Assembly: GCA_005768755.1 (NCBI GenBank)
Contig: VAFL01000008.1
Span: 144,484 to 208,483 of the forward strand
Reading direction: 5' to 3'
DNA: 64,000 bases
DNA from: Paracoccus denitrificans
GTDB taxonomy: Bacteria; Pseudomonadota; Alphaproteobacteria; Rhodobacterales; Rhodobacteraceae
Part shown: piece after piece, positions 9,448 to 18,783 of the stretch
Numbering within the stretch: position 1 is the first letter of the stretch
Layout: each line of letters begins with the position of its first letter
The notes under the pieces: model-generated
Databases searched by the model: none
Told to the model about the DNA's origin: nothing
Seen by the model: the letters and a program-made list of their open reading frames with translations, nothing else
Made by a program: the position numbers and the translations under genes

Positions 9448-9514
9448 ATTCTGAATTCCGCTCGTTACTTTTCAGCGTTCTTATGCATTTCTCCATGATG
9501 CTGCAACGCCGCAT

Positions 9515-9555
9515 AAAAAAGGCGGGTGGCAGACCGCTAGGTCACACCACCCGCC
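9515..9555 (-). terminator. Rho-independent terminator after the 45-residue membrane peptide gene
   Basis: A perfect 9-bp stem (GGCGGGTGG at 9521-9529 with CCACCCGCC at 9547-9555) is followed on the minus strand by six T (AAAAAA at 9515-9520 on the plus strand). It lies 43 bp downstream of the small gene and separates it from the patatin gene. Confidence 0.85.
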
Positions 9556-9597
9556 AAGGCACTGATCCGGGGCCGGGGACGACCGAGACGGAGCAGG

Positions 9598-9735
9598 TCA
9601 GGCAGACAAGATCGCAGGAAGCCAAAGGACGGCGATCGTGCTGACGCCGATCGCGACGACACCGAAGGCATCGGCCAGAAGTTCACGGATCGAGGCATTT
9701 TCAGCGCTCAGAACGGATTTGACGGCTTCAGTCAT
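9598..9735 (-). CDS. Small single-helix membrane protein, 45 residues, unknown function
   Basis: A short frame, MTEAVKSVLSAE...ILSA, of 45 residues. The N-terminal half is amphipathic and charged. Residues about 24-44 (FGVVAIGVSTIAVLWLPAIL) form one transmembrane helix. A near-perfect Shine-Dalgarno AGGAGG (9741-9746 on the plus strand) sits 5 nt before the ATG, and a strong terminator follows, so it is an independent unit between recG and the patatin gene. I do not recognise the family and infer only that it is a translated small membrane protein. Confidence 0.72.
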   Translation of the reverse strand: MTEAVKSVLSAENASIRELLADAFGVVAIGVSTIAVLWLPAILSA

Positions 9736-9807
9736 GGCAACCTCCTATCGAGTTGCCTTTTTGTTCTCATATTCGCCCGAGTCGTGCAAGAACTTTTTAG
9801 GAACATT

Positions 9808-11922
9808 TTAACCTGTATGAATCAGCCGTATGGCCAGATCCTGCTCCATCAGCCAAAGCAGCGTTCGCACCGCCCGCCCCCGTTCAGACGTCATCTGGGG
9901 GTCGCGTTCAAGAAATGCGCGGGCATCGGATTGCGCAACCTGCATCAGTGCGGCCTGTCGTTCCAGGTCGGCAATGCGGAAGCGCGGCAAGCCGGATTGT
10001 GCGGTTCCGATCAGGTCGCCGGCCCCCCGCATGGACAAGTCGACCTCGGCCAGTTTGAAGCCGTCTTCGGTTTCGCGCAGCGTTTCCAGCCGCCGTCGCC
10101 CATTAGTCGACAAGGGCGCGCGATAGATCAGCACACAGCTGGATGCGGCGTCGCCGCGCCCCACCCGCCCGCGTAACTGGTGAAGCTGCGCCAGCCCGAA
10201 ACTTTCCGCATGTTCTATGACCATGATCGTCGCTTCGGGAACGTCGACACCGACCTCGATCACCGTGGTCGCGACAAGGATCTGCGCGCGGCCCGCTGTG
10301 AAATCCGCCATGGCGGCGTCGCGTTCTTCGGCCGGCATCTGGCCGTGGACCATCCGCACCGCATCACCAAAGCGTGCGCGCAGCGCAGAAAATCGCGCTT
10401 CGGCAGCGGTGAGATCGGACAGTTCGGATTCCTCGACCAGCGGGCAGACCCAATAGGCCCGGACACCGCGCGCAATCGCCTGGCCGATGCGGTCAACGAC
10501 CTCATCCATCCGATCCTCGTTCAACAGTACGGTGTTGATCGGCTTGCGGCCAGGCGGCTTTTCGTCAAGCACCGACAGATCCAGATCGCCATATTGCGAC
10601 AGCGCGAGCGACCGCGGAATTGGTGTCGCGGTCATGACCAGCACATCGGGTGGTGCCCGTTCGCCCTTCCCCGCCAGTTTAAGACGCTGCGCGACGCCGA
10701 ACCGGTGCTGTTCGTCGATGACGGCAAGCCGCAGGTCTGAAAAGCGGACTTCATCCTGAAACACGGCATGCGTCCCGACCAGTATGTCGATCCGGCCCTC
10801 GGCCAGGTCGGTCAGGATATTGTCACGTGCATCGCCTTTGTCCCGCCCGGTCAGCGCCTCGATCCGAATACCGGCTGCATCGGCCAGTGGCATCAGCGCC
10901 CTGAGATGCTGACGCGCCAGGATCTCTGTCGGGGCCATCAATACGCCCTGCCCGCCGGCCTCGACCGCGATCAGCAGGGCCAGCATGGCAACCAGCGTCT
11001 TGCCGGCGCCCACATCGCCTTGCAGCAGACGGTTCATCCGCCCCTGACTGGCCATGTCCTGCGCAATCTCGGCGACGGCACGGCTTTGCGCCTTCGTCGC
11101 GGGCCAGGGCAGATGGTCCAGGACACGCTGACGCAGATGCCCGTCCCCTTGCGTAACTCGCCCCTTGGCGCGCCGATGTTGGCGCCGTGCAATTGCCAGC
11201 GTGATCTGATGGGCGAAAAGCTCGTCATAGGCCAATCTTGCCCGCGCCTTGGCCGTTGGCGAAAGATCCTCGGGTCCGTTCGGCTTGTGGGCCATTGAAA
11301 GTGCCGCCTGCCATGTCGGCCAGCCTTCGCGTTCCAGCAAAGCCGGATCAATCCATTCCGCAAGATCGGTCGCCCGCGTCAGCGCGGCCTCGACCGCCTT
11401 TTCCATCTGCCGCTCGCTCAGACCCGCAGAAAGGGGATAGACCGGCTCAAACTCGGGCGGCAAGGGGTCGCTCTCTGGCAGGATGTGGTCAGGATGGACC
11501 ATCTGCGCCACGCCATCGAACAACTCGACCTTGCCGGAAACGATCCGCCTTGCACCCACGGGCAACTGCTTTTCCAGCCAGTCGCGCCTGTCGTGAAAGA
11601 AAACCAGAACCAGGTCGGACTGCCCGTCGCTGCAGATCACCCGGTAAGGTCGCCGCCGCGCCGTCGGGGGGGCATGGCGCGTCACATCGACGGCAACGGT
11701 CACAGTTTCGGGCGCGCGAAGTTCCGTCAGCCGCGCCAGGCGCCGACGCTGAACCCCAGAGGAGGGCAGCGTAAAGATAAGGTCACGCGGCCGGGTAATC
11801 CCCATGTTTTCCATGGCTTCGGCCGATTTTGGACCGATTCCGGGTAAGGTCTGCACATCCGCGAAAAGCGGGAACAGGACCGGCGGGCGACCTTTGGGTG
11901 CTATCCGATCATCTTCAGCCAT
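9808..11922 (-). CDS. recG: ATP-dependent DNA helicase RecG
   Basis: A 704-residue superfamily 2 helicase that reverses stalled forks and processes branched recombination intermediates. The N-terminal wedge/OB domain begins with the LPGIGPKSAEAMENMGI helix-hairpin stretch. Helicase motif I GDVGAGKT contains Lys308, and the DEQH box (VIDEQHRFGV) lies near 405. QLRGRVGRG (motif VI) is in the C-terminal RecA-like domain. Length is typical. The start overlaps the 3' end of ligA by 22 bp, so ligA and recG form a translationally coupled DNA repair pair. Confidence 0.96.
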   Translation of the reverse strand: MAEDDRIAPKGRPPVLFPLFADVQTLPGIGPKSAEAMENMGITRPRDLIFTLPSSGVQRRRLARLTELRAPETVTVAVDVTRHAPPTARRRPYRVICSDGQSDLVLVFFHDRRDWLEKQLPVGARRIVSGKVELFDGVAQMVHPDHILPESDPLPPEFEPVYPLSAGLSERQMEKAVEAALTRATDLAEWIDPALLEREGWPTWQAALSMAHKPNGPEDLSPTAKARARLAYDELFAHQITLAIARRQHRRAKGRVTQGDGHLRQRVLDHLPWPATKAQSRAVAEIAQDMASQGRMNRLLQGDVGAGKTLVAMLALLIAVEAGGQGVLMAPTEILARQHLRALMPLADAAGIRIEALTGRDKGDARDNILTDLAEGRIDILVGTHAVFQDEVRFSDLRLAVIDEQHRFGVAQRLKLAGKGERAPPDVLVMTATPIPRSLALSQYGDLDLSVLDEKPPGRKPINTVLLNEDRMDEVVDRIGQAIARGVRAYWVCPLVEESELSDLTAAEARFSALRARFGDAVRMVHGQMPAEERDAAMADFTAGRAQILVATTVIEVGVDVPEATIMVIEHAESFGLAQLHQLRGRVGRGDAASSCVLIYRAPLSTNGRRRLETLRETEDGFKLAEVDLSMRGAGDLIGTAQSGLPRFRIADLERQAALMQVAQSDARAFLERDPQMTSERGRAVRTLLWLMEQDLAIRLIHTG

Positions 11923-14231
11923 GCATCCTCGTCAATCACCTCTACCCCAAGATCCGCTGCCTTCGCGGCCTTTGATCCGGCACCGGGTCCCGCGATAAGA
12001 ATGTCAGTCTTGGCGGAGACAGAGCCCGCCACCTTCGCCCCCAGGGCTTCCGCGCGCGCCTTGGCTTCCGCACGGGTCATCTTTTCCAGCGTGCCGGTGA
12101 AAACGATGGTCTTGCCTGCGATCTGGCTGCCTTCGGTCGCCGCGATCTGCGCGTCCTGCACATCCAGCTGATCCACAAGGCTGTCGATTAAGCTACGCTC
12201 CCGCTCCTGCGCGAAGGTGGAACACAGCGATTGCGCGACGACCGCGCCGATCCCGTCGATCGAGATCAATTCGTCATAGGCCTGCCGTGTTTCCGGCGGT
12301 AGTTCCGGCGCCCGGTCCAGAACAGCATCGCGGACAGCCGAAACCCTGGCGCGACGACCTTCGGACCCCGCGGCGGCGCGTTCGTGCAATGCTGCCTCAT
12401 CCGCCTCCAGATGCCGCATCGCGGCCGGGATTGCCGCATCAACCGTGCGTGCCAGGTTGTCCCAGCTGACGAAATGCCGCGCCAGATCAGACGACGCGCC
12501 CTCGCCGACATGGCGGATGCCAAGCGCATAGATCAGTCTGTTAAGCGGAATCGTCCGGCGCGCATCGATTGCATCGAACAGATTGCTCGCCGACGTCTCG
12601 CCCCATCCATCACGGTTTTTCAGCCGGCCAAGCGCCTGGCTGTCGCGGTCGCGCAAGGTGAATATTTCGGCGGGGGTATGGATCGGCAAGGCCGCGTCGC
12701 GATAAAAGAATTCGACCTGCTTGGCGCCCAGGCCTTCAATGTCGAACGCGCCCCGACTGACGAAATGCTTCAATTTTTCAATTGCCTGCGCAGGACATAT
12801 CAAGCCGCCCGTGCAGCGCCGGACCGCGTCACCCGGCTCGCGGATCGCGGCAGAGCCACATTCGGGGCAAATCTCGGGAAAGACATAGCTGACCTCCGAC
12901 CCGGTTCGCTTGGCCTCGTCCACATCGGAAAGCTTCGGGATCACGTCGCCTGCGCGGTATACCTTGACCCAATCGCCGATCCGGAAATCGGTGTCGCGAA
13001 TACGTTCCCCGGCAGAGTTCAGGCCAGCGATATAATCTTCGTTGTGCAGTGTGGCGTTTGACACGGTCACCCCGCCCACCGTCACCGGATCAAGCCGGGC
13101 GACGGGCGATAATGCGCCCGTCCGGCCGACCTGTATCTCGATATCGCGTAACCGGGTCCATGCCGTTTCGGCAGGGAATTTATGCGCAATGGCCCATCGC
13201 GGCGTTGTAGACCGAAACCCCAAACGCACCTGAAGCGCCAGATCGTTGACCTTGTAGACCACGCCGTCGATGTCATAGCCGAGGCTGGCGCGCTGCGCCT
13301 CTATCGCCTGCCAATGCGCAATCATTTCCGCAGTGCTGCGGCACAGTTTGGTCAGCGGATTGGTCTGGAAACCGAATGATGCCAGCCTTTCCACGGCGTC
13401 GATCTGCGTCGCAGCCAATGGGGCGCTGATCTCTCCCCAGGCGTAGGCAAAGAACTTAAGCGGACGCGAGCGGGTGACTTCGGGATCGAGTTGCCGCAGT
13501 GAGCCCGCGGCCGCATTCCGCGGATTGGCGAAGACGCGACCGCCGTCGCTAGCATTCAGCGCGGCGAAATCGGCGTGAGACATGTAGACCTCGCCGCGCA
13601 CCTCCAGGATAGCGGGCGGGTCGCCCTTCAACTGTTGCGGAATATCGTTGATGGTCAGTGTGTTGGCGGTCACGTTTTCACCAACCGCGCCATCGCCACG
13701 GGTCGCCGCCTGTACCAGTTTGCCATTCTCATAGCGCAATGAAAGCGACAGCCCGTCGATCTTGGGTTCGGCCGTGAAATCGAGTTCGGCATCCGGTCCG
13801 AGTCCCAGAAAGCTGCGAATGCGCGCCGCGAATTCGTCAATCTCGGCATCCGCGAAGGCGTTGGCCAGCGACATCATCCGCTGCGCATGGGTTATCTTTC
13901 CAAATATTTCTGAAGGCGCTGCGCCGATCCGTGCGGTAGGGCTGTCTGCATCGGCAAGTGCCGGAAAAGCGTCCTCCAGCGCCTGAAGTTCGCGTTTGAA
14001 GCGGTCGTAATCCGCGTCCGAGATGGTGGGCGCGTCTTTCTGATGATAATCGAGATTGGCCTGTTCCAGCAGGTCACGCAGCGCCGCAACCCGATCGGCC
14101 GCCTCTGCGTCGGACAATGTCGCGTGGTCTGCAGTTTCTGTCTGATCCTGCGCGCCTGCAGCCGACACTGCCGGATCGCCGTGCCGATCCGGCATTTCCC
14201 CCTTCGCTGTGTCCTTTTCCGCCCCAGTCAT
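11901..14231 (-). CDS. ligA: NAD-dependent DNA ligase LigA
   Basis: A 776-residue ligase that seals nicks using NAD+. The adenylation domain carries KIDG with the nucleotidyl lysine at about 157 (TAEPKIDGLSLSLRYENG). Next come an OB fold, a zinc finger (CPECGSAAI...RRCTGGLICPAQ), helix-hairpin-helix repeats, and a C-terminal BRCT domain (GKTIVFTGTLEKMTRAEAKARAEALGAKV). About 40 extra polar residues precede the usual N-terminus. An in-frame later start cannot be excluded, but the chosen ATG has a G-rich ribosome site (GGGGGT). It is followed by and overlaps recG. Confidence 0.95.
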   Translation of the reverse strand: MTGAEKDTAKGEMPDRHGDPAVSAAGAQDQTETADHATLSDAEAADRVAALRDLLEQANLDYHQKDAPTISDADYDRFKRELQALEDAFPALADADSPTARIGAAPSEIFGKITHAQRMMSLANAFADAEIDEFAARIRSFLGLGPDAELDFTAEPKIDGLSLSLRYENGKLVQAATRGDGAVGENVTANTLTINDIPQQLKGDPPAILEVRGEVYMSHADFAALNASDGGRVFANPRNAAAGSLRQLDPEVTRSRPLKFFAYAWGEISAPLAATQIDAVERLASFGFQTNPLTKLCRSTAEMIAHWQAIEAQRASLGYDIDGVVYKVNDLALQVRLGFRSTTPRWAIAHKFPAETAWTRLRDIEIQVGRTGALSPVARLDPVTVGGVTVSNATLHNEDYIAGLNSAGERIRDTDFRIGDWVKVYRAGDVIPKLSDVDEAKRTGSEVSYVFPEICPECGSAAIREPGDAVRRCTGGLICPAQAIEKLKHFVSRGAFDIEGLGAKQVEFFYRDAALPIHTPAEIFTLRDRDSQALGRLKNRDGWGETSASNLFDAIDARRTIPLNRLIYALGIRHVGEGASSDLARHFVSWDNLARTVDAAIPAAMRHLEADEAALHERAAAGSEGRRARVSAVRDAVLDRAPELPPETRQAYDELISIDGIGAVVAQSLCSTFAQERERSLIDSLVDQLDVQDAQIAATEGSQIAGKTIVFTGTLEKMTRAEAKARAEALGAKVAGSVSAKTDILIAGPGAGSKAAKAADLGVEVIDEDAWLKMIG

Positions 14232-14416
14232 CGCGCACCCCCGATCTAACCAGCGGGTCCATCAAACGACCCCTCACCCACATGGTGATAGACCGGCAAG
14301 GGCGCCGAGGCCAGATCAGGCATCTTAAGATGCGGGGCCCACACGATCACCAGACGTGACGAGCGGCGGGAAGGTCAGCGCGGGCCAGTCCGACGCCCTG
14401 GCGGATTCGGGCGCTT

Positions 14417-15127
14417 TCAGGCGCCCACAGCCATGCGTTCGCTTTCGCCCGGCTGCGGGTCACGCAACACATAGCCGCGCCCCCAGACGGTTTCGATATG
14501 ATTCGCGCCCGCCATCGCCTCTGACAGCTTTTTGCGCAGCTTGCAGATGAAAACGTCGATGATCTTCAATTCGGGCTCGTCCATCCCGCCATAAAGATGG
14601 TTAAGGAACATTTCTTTCGTCAGCGTGGTGCCCTTGCGCAGGCTGAGCAGTTCCAGAATCTGGTATTCCTTGCCGGTCAGTCCGACCGGCTTGCCATGCA
14701 CCTCGACCGAGCGGGCATCGAGATTGACCACCAGATCGCCGGTGCGGATGACCGCCTGACTGTGACCTTTGGAGCGCCGGATGATCGCCGCAATCCGGGC
14801 AACCAGTTCTTCGCGATGGAACGGCTTGGTCATGTAATCATCCGCGCCGAACCCGAACCCCCGAAGCTTGCTTTCGGTGTCGTCCGAACCGGTCAGAATG
14901 AGGATCGGCGTATCAATGCGTGACAACCGGATCTGACGCAGCACGTCCATCCCACTCATGTCCGGAAGGTCGAGGTCCAGCAGGATCAGATCGTAATCGT
15001 ACAGTTTCGCCAGATCGATCCCCTCCTCGCCCATGTCCGTCAGGAAGACATTATAATTGGCGTGGGTCAGCATCATTTCGATGCTGCGGGCGGTGGTCGG
15101 ATCATCCTCAACCAGAAGTAGACGCAT
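14417..15127 (-). CDS. ctrA: Cell-cycle/developmental response regulator CtrA
   Basis: A 236-residue OmpR-type response regulator. The receiver domain starts MRLLLVEDD, with phospho-acceptor Asp51 in LLDLDLPDMSGMDVLRQ, a conserved Thr and TKPF lysine. The winged-helix DNA-binding domain (GKEYQILELLSLRKGTTLTKE) follows. It is nearly identical in motif content to alphaproteobacterial CtrA, which binds TTAA-N7-TTAA. In Rhodobacterales it controls motility, gene transfer and related traits rather than being essential for the cycle. The ATG at 15127 is preferred over one 21 nt upstream because it gives the canonical N-terminus and has GGGGA before it. sciP lies just upstream. Confidence 0.96.
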   Translation of the reverse strand: MRLLLVEDDPTTARSIEMMLTHANYNVFLTDMGEEGIDLAKLYDYDLILLDLDLPDMSGMDVLRQIRLSRIDTPILILTGSDDTESKLRGFGFGADDYMTKPFHREELVARIAAIIRRSKGHSQAVIRTGDLVVNLDARSVEVHGKPVGLTGKEYQILELLSLRKGTTLTKEMFLNHLYGGMDEPELKIIDVFICKLRKKLSEAMAGANHIETVWGRGYVLRDPQPGESERMAVGA

Positions 15128-15169
15128 CACTTGTTCCCCGTTTTCCATGTCGTGCTGCAGGCAAGACTG

Positions 15170-15195
15170 GAATCAATTGATTAATATCCCGTTAC
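15170..15195. promoter_or_regulatory. Candidate CtrA box and CcrM site in the ctrA promoter
   Basis: In the 87-bp gap between ctrA and sciP there is TTAA-tatcccg-TTAC (15181-15195), one base off the CtrA consensus TTAA-N7-TTAA. It is preceded by a 12-bp palindrome AATCAATTGATT (15171-15182) that overlaps a GAATC (GANTC) CcrM methylation site at 15170-15174. The arrangement fits autoregulation of ctrA as in Caulobacter, but is inferred from motifs only. Confidence 0.5.
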
Positions 15196-15214
15196 TGAAT
15201 GTCATAATTCTGAA

Positions 15215-15499
15215 TTAATCAATCATAGGTTGTTTAACCTGCTGAATTGCGGTGATCCGAAGACCGCGCAATCCGTGCTGTTCGATGGTGTCGCACCAGT
15301 GATCGAACTCTTCATCCGACAGCCCATAGCGGGTGATCGCCTCTTCGCGGGTCAGCAGACGGTGTCGCACAGCATTGACCACAATCGCTTTTCTGCTGGC
15401 CACCCATCGCGTTCGCACTGGCGGCAGATCGGCAATTGACAGGATCGTTCCATCGGGCAGCGTGACGGCACGGGGGCCGGAAGTCTTGCGCAAATACAT
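15215..15499 (-). CDS. sciP: SciP-type DUF1153 protein, small CtrA inhibitory protein
   Basis: A 94-residue DUF1153 protein, whole-length match in character to SciP, which binds CtrA-bound promoters and blocks transcription activation by CtrA. Typical stretches are LPPVRTRWVASRKAIVV and the helix-turn-helix LLTREEAITRYGLSDEEFDHW (about 49-69). It is on the same strand as and 87 bp upstream of ctrA, a pairing that supports the regulatory role. The N-terminus MYLRKTSGPRAVTLPDG is the family start, with AAGGAG upstream. Confidence 0.92.
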   Translation of the reverse strand: MYLRKTSGPRAVTLPDGTILSIADLPPVRTRWVASRKAIVVNAVRHRLLTREEAITRYGLSDEEFDHWCDTIEQHGLRGLRITAIQQVKQPMID

Positions 15500-15634
15500 C
15501 TACCGCTCCTTCTCTGAGGCCTTCCTGCCACAGAGAATTTAATCGCCGATGAACCGGCCCCTTGAGAAAAGCGGCGAAATTCCTATAATTTTCAACAAAC
15601 GCGGACGATACCGTTTGCGCCGAAAGGATATTCC

Positions 15635-16792
15635 GTGACCATTTCCACCGCGATCCGTACAGATACGGGCCTGAATTCATTGGGTTTTGCAAAACCACCT
15701 GCACAGACGCGGGTCGTCGTTGCCATGTCGGGCGGCGTCGACAGCTCTGTCGTGGCGGCCTATCTGGCGGAACAGGGCTATGACGTGGTCGGCGTCACAT
15801 TGCAACTTTACGATCACGGGGATGCGCTGGCGAAAAAAGGCGCATGCTGCGCGGGGCAGGATATTCACGATGCGCGGCGCGTTGCTGAACGGATCGGTTT
15901 TCCCCATTACGTGCTCGATTACGAAAACAAGTTTCGTGAATCGGTAATTGACGAATTTGCCGACGCCTATCTGGCAGGCGCAACGCCGGTGCCCTGCATC
16001 CGCTGCAACGAGCGGGTGAAATTCCGTGACCTGCTGGAAACGGCCAAGGATCTTGATGCGGATTGTATGGCGACAGGGCATTACATCCAGCGCCGTGACG
16101 GTGCGAACGGCGCAGAGCTGCACATGGCTGCCGATCCAAACCGCGACCAAAGCTATTTCCTGTTCTCGACGACGCAGGCCCAACTTGATTTTCTGCGCTT
16201 CCCGCTTGGTCATCTGTCAAGCAAGTCCGAAACGCGCGAAATGGCAGCCAGATACGGTCTGTCGGTTGCTGACAAGCCGGACAGTCAGGATATCTGCTTT
16301 GTGCCAAACGGCAATTATGCGTCCGTCATCGAGAAGTTGCGGCCCGGTGCCGCCGATCCGGGCGAGATCGTGGATATGGACGGCAATGTGCTGGGAACCC
16401 ATCGCGGCGTAATTCACTACACGATCGGACAGAGGCGCGGGCTTGCCATCGGCGGGCTCGGCGATCCGCTTTACGTCGTCAAGCTGGATCCCGAAACGCG
16501 CCGGGTCATTGTTGGCCCGCGCGAAGCGCTGTCGACGCGTGTCGTGCCAGTAGGTGAAGTGAACTGGATTGGCGACGGGGCATTCGAAAGCGCCGAACAG
16601 CGCGAGATGATGGTCCGCATCCGCTCGACCCGTCCGCCGCGCGCCGCGATCCTGCGCGCCACCGGACCGCGCAATGCCGAAATCGAACTCATCGACCCCG
16701 AAGAAGGTGTCAGCCCCGGCCAAGCCTGCGTGTTCTACGAAACCGACAGCACGCGCGTGTTGGGCGGCGGCTGGATTCAGTTGCGGCGCTGA
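15635..16792 (+). CDS. mnmA: tRNA-specific 2-thiouridylase MnmA
   Basis: A 385-residue enzyme that thiolates U34 of Lys, Glu and Gln tRNAs. The PP-loop SGGVDSSVVAAYL is at about 32-44, the first catalytic cysteine in PCIRCNERVKF near 112, and the second in DICFVPNGNYAS near 214. YTIGQRRGL and the C-terminal beta-barrel are present. The start is a GTG with GAAAGGA upstream. It is divergent from sciP and convergent with lpxB, overlapping its tail by 16 bp. Confidence 0.96.
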   Translation: MTISTAIRTDTGLNSLGFAKPPAQTRVVVAMSGGVDSSVVAAYLAEQGYDVVGVTLQLYDHGDALAKKGACCAGQDIHDARRVAERIGFPHYVLDYENKFRESVIDEFADAYLAGATPVPCIRCNERVKFRDLLETAKDLDADCMATGHYIQRRDGANGAELHMAADPNRDQSYFLFSTTQAQLDFLRFPLGHLSSKSETREMAARYGLSVADKPDSQDICFVPNGNYASVIEKLRPGAADPGEIVDMDGNVLGTHRGVIHYTIGQRRGLAIGGLGDPLYVVKLDPETRRVIVGPREALSTRVVPVGEVNWIGDGAFESAEQREMMVRIRSTRPPRAAILRATGPRNAEIELIDPEEGVSPGQACVFYETDSTRVLGGGWIQLRR

Positions 16793-17943
16793 TCCCGACT
16801 GGCAAGGAAGTCCAGCACCGATTTCGCCGCCCGCAAGCCGGGCGGCGTACCGCCTTCGCCCAGGCGCTGCATTGTCAGAGACATCGCCTCGGACTGGGCG
16901 GCGCGCTTTTCTGGTTTCTCCAGCAGGTCCAGTAGCGATTCAGAGATCAATTCGGCGCGGCAGTTCCTGCCCAGGAACTCTGGCACGGCACGGGTTTCGC
17001 TGACCAGGTTCACCAGCGTCACCGTGTCCGTTTTCAGCAACATCCCGATCAGCCAGCGCGACAGCGGCGCCATGTCATAGGCGATGACCATCGGCACGAA
17101 ATTTGCCGCCAGTTCCAGACTGACCGTTCCCGACGCCGCCAGCGCAAGGTTGGACGCCTTGAAGGCCGCGCGCTTGTCAGCTTCATCCTCGACCACGATC
17201 GGCGCAGTCGGCCAGCGACGGGTCATGTCATGGACCATGCGCGAAACGCCCGGCACCGTCGGGATGATTACCCTGATTTCCGGGATGCGGTCGCGCAGCC
17301 GGATCAGCGATTCATCAAAGCGCGGCGCAAGGCGCGTTACCTCGCCGCGACGCGATCCCGGCAGACACAAGACGACTGGCGCATCGGCGGCGATGTCGTG
17401 GGCGGCGCGAAACGCTTGCGCCTGTTCCTCTGTCGCCTGCTCCTCGGCGACGACGGGATGGCCCACGAAATCACAGCTCATTCCCGCAGCCTGCATATAG
17501 GGCGGCTCGAACGGCAGAAGGGCCAGAACGTGATCGACCACTTTTGCCATTTTCGCGGCGCGACCGGGGCGCCATGCCCAGACCGAGGGGGCGACGTAGT
17601 GGATTACCGGCCCGTCATAACCCAAAGCCTTCGCAGCCTTCGCGACGCGCAGGCAGAAATCGGGACTGTCTATTGTGATCAGCGCGTCGGGTCGCGCATC
17701 AGCCACGGCCTGGGCAGTTTCGGCAATGCGGCGCTTCAGATGGCGGTATTTGGGCAGGATTTCCGCGATGCCCATGACCGACAGCTCGTCAATCAGGAAG
17801 CGGCTGCTCAGACCCTGCGCAGTCATCGCGGGACCGCCAATACCCGCAAATTCGACGTCGGGGCGAAGTGCCCTGAGCCCCGCCATCAGCGCCCCGCCAA
17901 GCTTGTCGCCCGACGCCTCGCCCGCGATCAGGAAAAGGTTCAT
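16777..17943 (-). CDS. lpxB: Lipid-A-disaccharide synthase
   Basis: A 388-residue GT19 glycosyltransferase joining lipid X and UDP-diacylglucosamine in lipid A synthesis at the inner membrane. The N-terminus MNLFLIAGEASGDKLGG is diagnostic, followed by FAGIGGPAM, the SVWAWRPGR stretch and LPGSRRGEV. The C-terminal part has the EDEADKRAAFKASNLALAASGTVSLELA block. The ATG at 17943 is chosen over one 33 nt upstream because AGGAGGG lies just before it. It is the last gene of fabZ-lpxA-lpxI-lpxB, 45 bp after lpxI. Confidence 0.95.
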   Translation of the reverse strand: MNLFLIAGEASGDKLGGALMAGLRALRPDVEFAGIGGPAMTAQGLSSRFLIDELSVMGIAEILPKYRHLKRRIAETAQAVADARPDALITIDSPDFCLRVAKAAKALGYDGPVIHYVAPSVWAWRPGRAAKMAKVVDHVLALLPFEPPYMQAAGMSCDFVGHPVVAEEQATEEQAQAFRAAHDIAADAPVVLCLPGSRRGEVTRLAPRFDESLIRLRDRIPEIRVIIPTVPGVSRMVHDMTRRWPTAPIVVEDEADKRAAFKASNLALAASGTVSLELAANFVPMVIAYDMAPLSRWLIGMLLKTDTVTLVNLVSETRAVPEFLGRNCRAELISESLLDLLEKPEKRAAQSEAMSLTMQRLGEGGTPPGLRAAKSVLDFLASRDQRRN

Positions 17944-17988
17944 GACATCACCCTCCTGGATTGAAAAGCCGAACATTCCACGACGGAT

Positions 17989-18783
17989 TCAGCGCGCCCA
18001 CAGAAAAACGCCGGCAGCGCGTGCCCGTTCCATCGCCTCTTCCCGTTGCAGCAGAATTACGCCATCCGCTTGCCAGGCGATGCCGGCCAGCCCGGCACGC
18101 GCCACCTGATCGACGGTTTCGGGGCCGATTGCAGGCATGTCTATCCGTCGGTCCTGGCCGGGCTTTGGCGCTTTCCAGAAGACGCCACGCGGTCCGTTGG
18201 GCCTCGGGCGCATATCCCGGTGCGCGGCCACGAATTCCAGCATGGCACCCGTGCCGGGCAGCGTTTCGACCGCGATGCACAGCCCCTGCGCCACGACCGC
18301 ACCCTGCCCCAGATCCAGCGCGCCCAATCCTTCGACGATCCGTGCCGCCCGATCCGTATCGGCAATGTCCGAAGCCGTCGGCTCTCCGACCAGCAATTCT
18401 GCACCTGGAACCAGATCGGGACAGATGTCGGCCGTGCCGGCAACGATGAATCCGGCCTCTTCGAACAGGGCGATCACTTCGCGCAGGGCGGCATCATCGC
18501 CAGACTGCATTGCAGTCAGAATTCGCGGCACCAGACTGGCGGTGCGCGGATCAAAGGCTTCCGGATCAAGCCGTGGCCGGCGCACGGCACCGGCGAATGT
18601 CACGCGGTCGACGTCCTGCGCGGCAAGCCAGTCGAAGAACGGCACCAAGCGCTCCAGCCGGAACGTCTCATGCGGCAAGGGCGGCGCAAACCCTTCCAGA
18701 GCGGCCACGACAGGGTTTTCCAGCCGCGCCGCGATGGCCGGTGCAAGGTTGCCCTGGCCTGCAATGATGGCGGTTCTGGTCAT
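17989..18783 (-). CDS. lpxI: UDP-2,3-diacylglucosamine diphosphatase LpxI
   Basis: A 264-residue LpxI (DUF1009) protein, the alphaproteobacterial replacement for LpxH. It hydrolyses UDP-2,3-diacylglucosamine to lipid X. It starts MTRTAIIAGQGNLAPAIA. The family C-terminal motif KAPKPGQDRRIDMPAIGPETV lies near 208-228, containing the conserved acidic and basic residues. The start overlaps the lpxA stop (ATGA). Position between lpxA and lpxB is the standard order in this group. Confidence 0.94.
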   Translation of the reverse strand: MTRTAIIAGQGNLAPAIAARLENPVVAALEGFAPPLPHETFRLERLVPFFDWLAAQDVDRVTFAGAVRRPRLDPEAFDPRTASLVPRILTAMQSGDDAALREVIALFEEAGFIVAGTADICPDLVPGAELLVGEPTASDIADTDRAARIVEGLGALDLGQGAVVAQGLCIAVETLPGTGAMLEFVAAHRDMRPRPNGPRGVFWKAPKPGQDRRIDMPAIGPETVDQVARAGLAGIAWQADGVILLQREEAMERARAAGVFLWAR

